Shown: positions 10,741-21,725 of the stretch, piece by piece
Numbering within the stretch: the stretch's first letter is position 1
Layout: each line of letters starts with the position of its first letter
NCBI RefSeq assembly: GCF_030272615.1
Contig: NC_081414.1
Coordinates: 827,005,896 to 827,069,895 of the forward strand
Source: Cryptomeria japonica
Taxonomy: Eukaryota; Streptophyta; Pinopsida; Cupressales; Cupressaceae
Direction: 5' to 3'
DNA: 64,000 nt
Translations under genes and position numbers: made by a program
The notes under the pieces: model-generated
What the model saw: the letters and a program-made list of their open reading frames with translations, nothing else
What the model was told of the DNA's origin: nothing
Databases searched by the model: none

Positions 10741-13700
10741 TGGTTTATATCATTGTTAGGGTTAAGTTAATGGGTATGGTTTGGATTTACAACATGGTTA
10801 GGGTTAGGGTCCGGCTAATGGTCATGGTTTGCATCACTTTTAGGGTTAGGATTGTAGTAAGCGTTTAAATCATTGTTAGGGTTAGGTTAATGATTAGGTT
10901 TTGGATTTAGGGTTTAAGGTTAGAGTTAGGATTAGGGTTACAATTATTGTTAGCGCTAGGATTTAATGTTACTGTTATGATTATTTCTAGGGTTAGGGTT
11001 TATATCATGGGCTGAGGATCAGGGTTAGGATTAGGATTTATGATTATGGTTAATTTTATGTTTAGGGGAATGGTTTATATCACAATGTCAGGGTTAGGGT
11101 TTATATTAGAAGGTTAGAGTTAGGGTTAAGGGTTAGGGTTAGGATTATAGTTAGGGTTTACAACATTGTTAAGGTTAGGCTAATGGTTAGGGTTTAGATT
11201 TATATCATGGTTAGGATTAAGGTTAGGGAAAGGGTTAAGCTTATTGTTAGGCTTAGGATTTAGGGTTACATTTAGGATTGTGTCTAGGGTTAGGGTTTAT
11301 ATGTATTGTTATGGTTATGGTTTGGATTTATATTTATGGTTTCCATCACTTTTAGGGTTAGGTAAATGGTTAGGATTACGATTGCAGTACAGGTTTACAT
11401 CATCATTAGGGTTAGGTTAATGGTTAGGTTTTGGATTTAGGGTTAAGCTTAGGGTTAGGTTTACAATTGTTGTTAAGATTAGTATTTAGTGTTATTGTTA
11501 TGATTATTTCTAGGGTTAGGCTTTATATCATGGGATTATAATTAGGGTTAGGATTAGGATTTACAATTATGGTTAGTTTTGTGTTTAGGGTTAGGGTTTA
11601 TATCACAACATTAGGAGTGGGGTTAAGGGTTTAAGGTTTATATTAGAGGCTTAGAGTTATAGTTTTAAGGGTTAGGGTTAGGATAGTTGTTAGGGTTTAC
11701 ATCATTGTTGTGGTTAGGTTAATGGTTAGGGTTTGGATTTATATCATGGTTAGGTTTAAGGTTAGGGATAGGGTTAAGATTATGGTTATGCTTAAGATTT
11801 AGGGTCATGTTTAGGATTATGTGCAGTGTTAGGGTTTATATCATAGGGTTAGGCTTAGGATTAGGATTATGTTTATGGTTTATATCATTGTTAGGGTTAA
11901 GTTAATGGGTACAGTTTGGATTTACAACATGGCTAGGGTTAGGGTTTGCTAATGGTTATGGTTTGCATCACTTTTAGGGTTAGGTTAATGGTTAGGGTTA
12001 GGGTTGTAGTAAGGGTTTACATCATTGTTAGGGTTAGGTTAATGGTTAGGTTTTGGATTTAGGGTTTAAGGTTACAATTACGGTTAGTATTATGATTATT
12101 GTTAGGTTCAGGATTTAATGTTACTGTTATGATTATTTCTAGGGTTAGGGTTTATATCATGGGCTTAGGATCAAGGTTAGTATTAGGATTTACGATTATG
12201 GTTAATTTTATGTTTAGAGGTATAGTTTATATCACAATGTTAGGGTTAGGGTTTATACTAGAAGGTTAGAGTTAGGGTTAAGGGTTAGAATTACGATTAT
12301 AGTTAGAGTTTACATCATTGCTAAGGTTAGGCTAATGGTTAGGGTTTAGATTTATATCATGGTTAGGATTAAGGTTAGGGAAAGGGTTCAGATTATGGTT
12401 AGGCTTAGGATTTAGGGTTACATTTAGGATTATGTCTAGGTTTAGGGTTTATATTTATTGTTATGGTTATAGTTTGGATTTATATCATGGGATTATAATT
12501 AGGGTCAGGATTAGGATTTACGATTATGGTTAGTTTTGTGTTTAGGGTTAGGGTTTATATCACAACATTAGGAGTGGGGTTAAGGGTTTAATATTTATAT
12601 TAGAGGCTTAGAGTTATAGTTTTAAGGGTTAGGGTTAGGAATGTAGTTAGGGTTTACATCATTGTTGGGGTTAGGCTAATGGTTAGGGTTTGGATTTATA
12701 TCATGGTTAGGGTTAAGGTTAAGGATAGGGTTAAGATTATGGTTATGCTTAGGATTTAGGGTTATGTTTAGGATTATGTGAAAGGTTAGGGTTTATATCA
12801 TAGGGTTAGGGTTAGCATTAGGATTATGTTTATGGTTTATATCATTGTTAGGGTTAAGTTAATGGGTACATTTTGGATTTACAACATGGCTAGGGTTAGG
12901 GTTTGGCTAATGGTTATGGTTTGCATCACTTTTAGGGTTAGGTTAATGGTTAGGGTTAGGGTTGTAGTAAGGGTTTACATCATTGTTAGGGTTAGGTTAA
13001 TGGTTAGGTTTTGGATTTAGGGTTTAAGGTTACAATTACGGTTAGTATTACGATTATTGTTAGGTTCAGGATTTAATGTTACTGTTATGATTATTTCTAG
13101 GGTTAGGGTTTATATCATGGGCTTAGGATCAAGGTTAGTATTAGGATTTACGATTATGGTTAATTTTATGTTTAGAGGTATAGTTTATATCACAATGTTA
13201 GGGTTAGGGTTTATACTAGAAGGTTAGAGTTAGGGTTAAGGGTTAGAATTACGATTATAGTTAGAGTTTACATCATTGCTAAGGTTAGGCTAATGGTTAG
13301 GGTTTAGATTTATATCATGGTTAGGATTAAGGTTAGGGAAAGGGTTCAGATTATGGTTAGGCTTAGGATTTAGGGTTACATTTAGGATTATGTCTAGGTT
13401 TAGGGTTTATATTTATTGTTATGGTTATAGTTTGGATTTATATCATGGGATTATAATTAGGGTCAGGATTAGGATTTACGATTATGGTTAGTTTTGTGTT
13501 TAGGGTTAGGGTTTATATCACAACATTAGGAGTGGGGTTAAGGGTTTAAGGTTTATATTAGAGGCTTAGAGTTATAGTTTTAAGGGTTAGGGTTAGGAAT
13601 GTAGTTAGGGTTTACATCATTGTTGGGGTTAGGCTAATGGTTAGGGTTTGGATTTATATCATGGTTAGGGTTAAGGTTAAGGATAGGGTTAAGATTATGG

Positions 13701-15960
13701 TTATGCTTAGGATTTAGGGTTATGTTTAGGATTATGTGAAAGGTTAGGGTTTATATCATAGGGTTAGGGTTAGCATTAGGATTATGTTTATGGTTTATAT
13801 CATTGTTAGGGTTAAGTTAATGGGTACATTTTGGATTTACAACATGGCTAGGGTTAGGGTTTGGCTAATGGTTATGGTTTGCATCACTTTTAGGGTTAGG
13901 TTAATGGTTAGGGTTAGGGTTGTAGTAAGGGTTTACATCATTGTTAGGGTTAGGTTAATGGTTAGGTTTTGGATTTAGGGTTTAAGTTTACAATTACGAT
14001 TATTGTTAGGGTCGGGATTTAATGTTAGTGTTATGATTATTTCTAGGGTTAGGGTTTATATCATGGGAATAGGATCAGGGGTAGGATTAGGATTTATGAT
14101 TATGGTTAATTTTATGTTAAGGGGTATAGTTTATATCACAATGTTAGGGTTAGGGTTTATATTAGAAGGTTAGAGTTAGGGTTAAGGGTTAGGGTTAGGA
14201 TTATAGTTAGGGTTTACGTCATTGCTAAGGTTAGGCTAATGGTTAGGGTTTAGATTTATATCATGGTTAGGATTAAGGTTAGGGAAAGGGTTAAGATTAT
14301 GGTTAGGCTTAGGATTTAGGGTTACTTTTAGGATTATGTCTAGGTTTAGGGTTTATATTTATTATTATGGTTATAGTTTAGATATATATTTATGGTTTGC
14401 ATCACTTTTAGTGTTAGGTGAATGGTTAGGATTACGATTGCAGTACGGGTTTACATCATCGTTAGGGTTAGGTTAATGGTTAGGTTTTGGATTTAGGGTT
14501 AAGGTTAGGGTTAGGTATATAATTATTGTTAAGATTAGTATTTAGTGTTATTGTTATGATTATTTCTAGGGTTAGGCTTTATATCATGGGATTATGATTA
14601 GGGTTAGGCTTTATATCATGGGATTATGATTAGGGTTAGTATTAGGATTTACCATTATGGTTAGTTTTGTGTTTAGGGTTACGGTTTACATCACAACATT
14701 AGCATTACGGGTTAAGGTTTTAAGGTTTATATTAGAGGCTTAGAGTTATAGTTTAAGGGTTAGGGTTAGGATTGTAGTTAGGGTTTACATCATTGTTAGG
14801 GTTAGGCTAATGGTTAGGGTTAAGGTTAGGGATAGGGTTAAGATTATGGTTATGCTTAGGATTTAGGGTCATGTTTAGGATTATGTGCAGTGTTAGGGTT
14901 TATATCATAGGGTTAGGCTTAGGATTAGGATTATGTTTATGGTTTATATCATTGTTAGGGTTAAGTTAATGGGTACAGTTTGGATTTACAACATGGCTAG
15001 GGTTAGGGTTTGGCTAATGGTTATGGTTTGCATCACTTTTAGGGTTAGGTTAATGGTTAGGGTTAGGGTTGTAGTAGGGGTTTACATCATTATTAGGGTT
15101 AGGTTAATGGTTAGGTTTTGGATTTAGGGTTTAAGGTTACAGTTACGGTTAGTGTTACGATTATTGTTAGGGTCAAGATTTAATGTTACTGTTATGATTA
15201 TTTCTAGGGTTAGGGTTTATATTATGGGATTAGGATCAGGGTTAGGATTAGGATTTATGATTATGGTTAATTTTATGTTTAGGGGTATAGTTTATATCAC
15301 AATGTTAGGGTTAGGGTTTATATTAGAAGGTTAGAGTTAGGGTTAAAGGGTTAGGGTTAGGATTATAGTTAGGGTTTACATCATTGCTAAGGTTAGGCTA
15401 ATGGTTAGGGTTTAGATTTATATCATGGTTAGGATTAAGGTTAGGGAAATGGTTAAGATTATGGTTAGGCTTAGGATTTAGGGTTACATTTAGGATTGTG
15501 TCTAGGTTTAGGGTTTATATTTATTGTTATGGTTATAGTTTGGATTTATATTTATGGTTTGCATCACTTTTAGGGTTAGGTTAATGGTTAGGATTAGGTT
15601 TGCAGTATGACTTTACATCATTGTTAGGGTTAGGTTAATGGTTAGGTTTTGGATTTAGGGTTAAGGTTAGGGTTAGGTATATAATTGTTTTTAAGATTAC
15701 TATTTAGTGTTATTGTTATGATTATTTCTAGGGTTGGGCTTTATATCATGGGATTATGATTAGGGTTATGATTAGCATTTATGATTATGGTTACTTTTGT
15801 GTTTAGGGTTAGGGTTTATATCACAACATTAGCATTGGGGTTAAGGATTTAAGGTTTATATTAGAGGGTTAGAGTTACGGTTTTAAGGGTTAGGGTTAAG
15901 ATTGTAGTTAGGGCTTACATCATTGTTAGGGTTAGGCTAATGGTTAGGATTAAGGTTAGG
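10741..15960 (+). repeat. Higher-order repeat of 0.96 and 1.14 kb within the telomere-like array
   Basis: The landmark TGGTTTATATCATTGTTAGG followed by a GGGTTAAGTTAATGGGTA block starts at 10741, 11876, 12833, 13791 and 14940. Spacings are 1135, 957, 958 and 1149 bases. The two short units (starting 11876 and 12833) are nearly identical, and translating the same stretch of the copies at 12826 and 13784 gives the same peptide. The short units lack about 190 bases present in the long ones, which fits a deletion between two TTTATAT direct repeats. The unit starting at 14940 decays into the array edge near 16 kb. Confidence 0.8.
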
Positions 15961-16215
15961 GATAGGGTTAAGATTATGGTTAGGCTTAGGATTAGGCTTA
16001 TGTTTAGGATTATCTCAAGGGTTAGGGTTTGTATCATAGGTTAAGTGTTAGTGTTAAGGGTTAGGGTTAGGATTGTACTAAGGGTGAAGTTAGGGTTATA
16101 TTTAAGTTTAGGGTCATGTTATGGTTTAGAGTTCAATCAGGTCTAGATTAGAGATATTGTCAAGGTGAGGGTTTTATTATGTTAAGGTTTTCATTATAGT
16201 TAGGGTTTGTATTTT

Positions 16216-17978
16216 GTTAAATGAATCAAAAATTAGTTTTACAATAAATTTAAAACTAGAACTTAGATAACTTTCAATGATTAGAGTATGCTTTTAATGT
16301 TTATCAAATCCTAATGGTAATCAAACCAAAATATTAATTAAGGGTTTAACCTTTATGATATAATTTTAAAAATTTTAAAATTATATTGTTAGAGTTAACT
16401 TTAAGGTTAGGTTAGGGTTGACATTCAATTAGAGAGATTAGGTTTAGGGGTTAAGGTTATAGTTAATTAGAGTTTAGGTTGAAGGTAAGATAATAGGTAA
16501 CTATTGTAGGAAAATGTATTCATAACACTTATAATAATTTTTTATAAAATATTAAAAGAATCTTTATTATTATGTACTTTTCTTATGAATATTTTGTTTT
16601 CTTATTTTAATATTTTTATGAAATAATTACATTGAAACTTTGTTCTAATGACATAAAGACATTTTAAAATAGCTTAAACTCACTTTTAATTGAAATGATA
16701 TTTTTACTATAAATTTAAAATATAGACATTTTAAAATAATTTAAATTTTCTTATAATTAAAATTGTCTTACACATAACCTTTATTCTAGCCCTAACCCTA
16801 ATAGTTAATTAAGGCAAAATCTTAGTTGAATTCTTATAAAATCCTAATGTTAATAAAATCAAATATTTAATGAAGGGTTTAACCTTTATAAAATAATTTG
16901 AAACATCAATAAAACATTTAAAAATTATTTGAATAATAATAAAATTAACAAAGGTTGTATCAAAATATACTTTATTAATAAATATATTAGATTAAGAATA
17001 AATGAGTATCATGAATAGTAATTTGATATTTCTATTTTTTTCTTATACTTATTTATGCAATATGTAAATTATTTATATATTTTAAAATAAAAGTTAAAAG
17101 GCATTAGTAAAAGTTAATTGATATTAAATTGTTAGAGTATGCTTTTAGTTGTGAAATTGAAAAAAGAAAAGAAATTAATCTAAATATATTAACAAAATTT
17201 CTATTCTACCCTTTTTGCTTTTGCATGAAAATCAATTCAAATTTTAAAATTAAAATAAATTTATTTTTAATTGTTGTTAAATGAATCAACAATTAGTTTT
17301 AGAATAAATTTAAAACTAAAACTTATATAAATTTAAATGATTAGAGTATGCTTTTGAATGTTTATTAAACTCTAATGGTAATCAATCCAAAAAAATAATT
17401 AAGGGTTTAAACTTTTATGATATAATTTGAAAAATTTTAAAACTATATGATTAGAGTTAACTTTAAGATTAGGTTAGGGTTTTCTTTTAATTAGAGAGAT
17501 TAGGTTTAGGGGTTAAGGTTATAGTTAATTAGAGTTTACTGTTAACTTAAGGCTATAAATAGGTAACTATTGTAGGATAATGCATTCATAAAACATATTG
17601 TCATTTTTTATAAAATATTACAAAAGTCTTTAATATTATGTACTTTTCTTATGAATATTGTTTTTCCTTATTTGAAATTTTTTATGAAACAATTACCATG
17701 AAACTTTGTTCTAATGAAATAAATACATTTTAAAATAGCTTCAAAATTTATTATAATTAAAATATAGACATTTTAAAATAGTTAAAAGTTTCTTATCATT
17801 AAAATTATCTTACTCATAACCTTTATTCTAACCCTAACCATGACAGTAAGAGTTTAACCTTTATATAACTTTCAATTAGAGTAAGCTTTTATTCTCACAT
17901 TGAAAAAGAAAAGAAATTAATTTAGACATATAAGAAACATTTTTAAACATTTTTATTCTACCTTTTCTTTTTGCATGT
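16216..17978. repeat. AT-rich tandem duplication, about 1.06-kb unit
   Basis: Copy 1 starts at 16216 and copy 2 at 17276, both with GTTAAATGAATCAA. They share long blocks in the same order: TTAGAGTATGCTTTT, TTAGAGTTAACTTTAAG, AGGTAACTATTGTAGGA, CATAACCTTTATTCTA and a final TTTTGCATG. Copy 2 lacks about 350 bases near its end. Short CCCTAA pieces lie at 16791-16801 and 17826-17837, in opposite sense to the main array. Confidence 0.75.
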
Positions 17979-18405
17979 CGTAAAATAGATTTACACAACT
18001 CTCACTGGCATCTTGCATTCCTTCTCCAATGCATTGATCTCCTCATTACTGCAATTCAAATGAGTTTATTAAAATTGAAAAGAAGCTATTCATAAAGATA
18101 ATGAAAACATACAATTCTAATCAAATATTAAAATATCAATACTCACTACTACAACATATACAAAAATATAAAATGCAAAACCCTAAATTAAATACAACAA
18201 AACCGAACATTATATAAAAACCTTAAATATTTTGAAAGTGATGATTACAATAGGCAAATGCAAAAATCTATAATTCATATACTAGTCACTCGCAATTATT
18301 TGACATTCTATATTAATTAATTATTATTTTAAGCCTTAAATAATTGAAAACCAAATGACTGTCAAAATTATTGAAAACCCCCAAATGTTGACTGCTGCCA
18401 TTAGG

Positions 18406-18551
18406 GAAGCCTCTCAACTTAATAATCATCAAAGATATGGAAGATAATGTTGAAAAAATACGATTATAAACATAACTAATTATTCAACCATTGTCATTAA
18501 AACTATTACCCCTAGTTAATGGTTGAGTATCTAATTAAGCGGAGAGGCTTG
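18406..18551. repeat. Imperfect foldback near 18.4 kb
   Basis: Outer arms (AAGCCTCTCAACTTAAT against ATTAAGCGGAGAGGCTT) and an inner pair (TTCAACCATT against AATGGTTGA) are inverted copies around the same centre. This gives an interrupted hairpin of about 145 bases, perhaps a MITE remnant. A second weaker foldback with TTTAAGCGGTTAATT and AGTTAACCGCTTTAT follows at about 18650-18780. Confidence 0.45.
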
Positions 18552-19158
18552 TCAGAATTCATTCCAAATCCGCACCGTTTATGTAGAATGGATAGCCCCA
18601 TTTATCTAATAAATCGTTCTCGTAATTCAAGATAAATAATATTTAAGCGGTTAATTGGAAAATGAGATAAAATTTCAACAGTTAAATTGTCTACCGTGCT
18701 AATAAAATAATAATACAATATAACATAGAAAGTGGGTGATTACCTAAATGTTATTTAATAGTTAACCGCTTTATAGCTACTATAATCTCGGAACCACTTT
18801 TCAAACGGTTTACTTAATACGATATAAAGAAAATGCCTTCAATGTGAATTGTTAGCGTCATTATGTAATATAAGGCAATGGAGCCATATTATTTAATTTA
18901 ATATTTTGTTATTTTTGTTAATAATCTAAATAATTTATTTAAAATCTCATAAAAAAGTTCAATATAGTCATGTTTCTAATAATTCTTTCAATTGCTAAAA
19001 TATCAATACCATTTTGTTAAAATAACAAGGTTGGTATATTTTATTAATATACATCATACAACATATACAAAAGTATAAGAAAAATGCTTGAATATAAAAC
19101 ATCATCATGTTCATTGTCCATAAAACTAAAATTATTAGGAAAAATAATAAGTGAATTG

Positions 19159-19475
19159 AAGACTAGATTAAAATTACCCCAACCTAGACCAAATGGAACC
19201 CTAACCTTTATATTAAACCATCTATAACCCTAATTGTCAACCTAATTAAACCTCATCTATAAGAGTAAACCTAAACATATCGTAATTGAATCCTAACCCT
19301 AAATCTAATTGAATAGAAGACTAGATTAAAATTACCCCAACCTAGACCAAATGAACCCTAACCTTTATATTAAACCATTTATAAACCTAATTGTCAACCT
19401 AATTAAACCTAATTAAACCTTATCTATAAGAGTAAACCTAAACACTAAACCAAATTGGATCTCAACCCTAACACT
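19159..19475. repeat. 157-bp tandem repeat with CCCTAA-like sequence
   Basis: The block starting GAAGACTAGATTAAAATT at 19159 recurs at 19316 with few differences. It contains ACCCTAACC-type motifs. Confidence 0.75.
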
Positions 19476-19700
19476 AAACCAAATTGAACCCTAACCTTAA
19501 ACCAAATTAAGCCCTAATGCTAAACCAAATTGAATCATAACCCTAAACCCAAACCAAATTGTATTATAATCTTCACACTAAACCAAACTGAACCTTAACC
19601 TTAAACATAATTGAATAATAAACCCAATTTAACCATAACCTTATACATAATTGAACACTAAACCAAATCAAACCCTTACCCTAAACATAAGAATACTAAA
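19190..19700 (-). repeat. CCCTAA-like array, opposite orientation to the main array
   Basis: Recurring AACCCTAA-like pieces are joined to ACCAAATTGAA-type spacers. The G-rich strand is here the minus strand, whereas from 8 to 16 kb it is the plus strand. The spacing is irregular and the motifs are degenerate. Confidence 0.7.
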
Positions 19701-20087
19701 CTATATATATAATAATATATATATGCTAGTATTATAATTACTAGTATGTGCAATTGTCTTCAATGATTAGATTTTCTTACTTATAACGATTAAGTCCATG
19801 AAATAGACAACTGTAGTAAAAGGTTTATTGCTGAGAAGTGTCACCTCTATTTAGTAATGCTAATCTTTTAAGCAAATATTGGTTATCATTAATTTTCTAT
19901 TTGGAATGCATCAATTAGTTGATTTCATAATAACTTTTAAAATTAATAAGATAATAACCTTTTAGTTCATTTTCACACTTACTATAAGATAATGTGTTAC
20001 ATGTCTAAAATTAATGTTGTCCTTTTGTGTCAACCATGACATAGTCAATATTAGATTTGGCAACATTGCTATTGTTGATATTTGTAG

Positions 20088-21725
20088 TGTCGTAAATTGT
20101 ACACCTTGCTAGGGTGGTACATTATCACACTTAGTTTAGCACCTGCCTTAGTGTGTTTGCATCTTGCATTATTATTTCCCTTTAAGCATTTAATTAATAA
20201 ATTTAATCAAATCTAAAGTCATATTTCATCACTCTCCACATCATAAAGTTGGGCCCTTTACCCTAAGTGTGCCCCTTTTCATTTTATTCCTCCAGTAAAT
20301 CATTTAAATCATAAACCCTAATTATGTCTTATTTCGACCTTTAAGGCACGATTTCGCATATCAAAACACCTCAAAATCAGTTGTAAGTTTGGGATTCCCT
20401 CTAATATCATCATATCTAATAGCCCTAAAAATTTGGTGAAACGTTGGTCGAACAGTGGCGAGAGTGCACATGGTCCTCGATTATTTTCCCAAAATTTCAG
20501 GAGCACAATTCTATGATATTATAATGCTTAACCCCAAAATATTGATGGCAAATTCAATTCTTAGGTCGGCCTAAAGTTGGAATTATGTCAAAATTAAGAT
20601 CTAGGGTTTCATACATAAGAGTTCTCTTTCTTCATTTGAAGGGATCATATCTAAGACTCTAAGAATAGGTTTTTGGAGCATAAGGAGCCTTCTATGTAGT
20701 GAAAGAGAAGCCTATGCAGAGTCTTCAACAACATTCAACAACATTCATCAAGCATTTTATTAAGCATTCATCATTAATTAGGAGCCTTGAAGACATTGAA
20801 GAGTAATAGGAGATCTAGTGGCAATAAATCTCCCTTGGGGATTGGTATGATTTCATGTTATTTTCATGTCTTTATATGAGATTCTTTACATCAACTTGCA
20901 TATTTACATTCATGCTTTAGATCACTTTGCATCATTGATTTAGAGAATTTACTTTGTCAATTACAAGCATTTAGGATTTACTCTTTAGGGTTGCTCTAGA
21001 TTGTTTGCATTCATCTTAGGGTCTTGCACGCACACAAGATTCCTACACACACTATTTTACTATATAAATTGGTTATTTGTGGAGGTGGAAATCACCAAAA
21101 TAGGGGTTTGACTTAGGCAAAACCCTCTATATCCACCCATACCTTCCCTTTTCAGTTGCAAGTGTAGAAACAAGCATCGAAAGGCTGTTTAAGATCTAGA
21201 AAAGGAATCAATACCACCCATAAGTCTTAGAAGTGTTGAAAACTGTCAAGGAAAAGGGCGTGGCACCCTGGTCCCTCCAGTTTGCAGTGAAATTTCATAG
21301 GTTGTAGCTTCGGGATCTCAAATTTGTAGTTTCTCAGTTACAACTCTCTGTCAGTCCATCAGGGACAGTGGCGTGACACCTTGGTCTTGGTCAATTTTGT
21401 TCAATTTGCAGCATAAGGTACACATCCAAAATCCTCCCCATTTCATGCTTTTAGTATCTCAATTTTAGATCTACAAGTTTGTTCAATTCTGAGTTCATTT
21501 ATGCTTCATTCTTTATCTCCTAGTCTAGTTGATCATTCAAACAATAGTTTTTCTCATCATTTGTGACAAGAGGAATAGAAACCCTAAGAGATAATCCTTG
21601 GCTCTCTCTTTCTCACAAGAAGTAGCCAAAGTGATCTATCTCCCTAGGTTCTTTTGTATTCCCAATGTGTTGGCAAAAGTGGGATTAGGTCCTAGTTACT
21701 CAATCTCGCTTTTCCCGCCCCCACA
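20088..21725 (+). mobile_element. Probable 5' LTR of a Ty3/gypsy-type fossil
   Basis: The segment starts TGTCGTAAATTGTACACC and ends ...CCCACA. It is followed by a primer-binding-like stretch (TTTGGTGAACTCGACG) and then by decayed coding sequence of the same orientation. TG...CA ends and the 1.6-kb length fit a plant LTR. No second LTR copy was found in the window, so the element is incomplete. Exact ends are inferred from one copy only. Confidence 0.5.

Larger units (their letters stand above)
8080..16215 (+). repeat. Degenerate TTAGGG telomere-like satellite array
   Basis: About 8 kb dominated by variants of TTAGGG, read on the + strand, mixed with recurring spacers of the type GTTTACATCATT, GTTTATATCATAGGG and GGATTTACATCATGG every 50-80 bases. 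Perfect hexamer runs are short, three to four copies at most, so this is an old interstitial array and not a working chromosome end. The unit is mostly the six-base TTAGGG. The seven-base TTTAGGG usual for plants occurs only as a minority variant. Open frames of about 63 codons within it, rich in Arg and Val, are products of the repeat and are not genes. Confidence 0.9.

Noticed and set aside
9931-15334. Several open frames of 60-65 codons rich in Val, Arg, Met and Ile
   Set aside because: They are translations of the TTAGGG-type satellite. Identical peptides at 12826 and 13784 follow from block duplication, and composition is dictated by the repeat.
8080-16215. Functional telomere or chromosome end
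   Set aside because: Perfect hexamer runs are at most three to four copies, variants dominate, and ordinary genomic sequence continues on both sides.
8080-16215. CRISPR-like array
   Set aside because: Units are degenerate, spacers are themselves repetitive, and the context is plant nuclear DNA.
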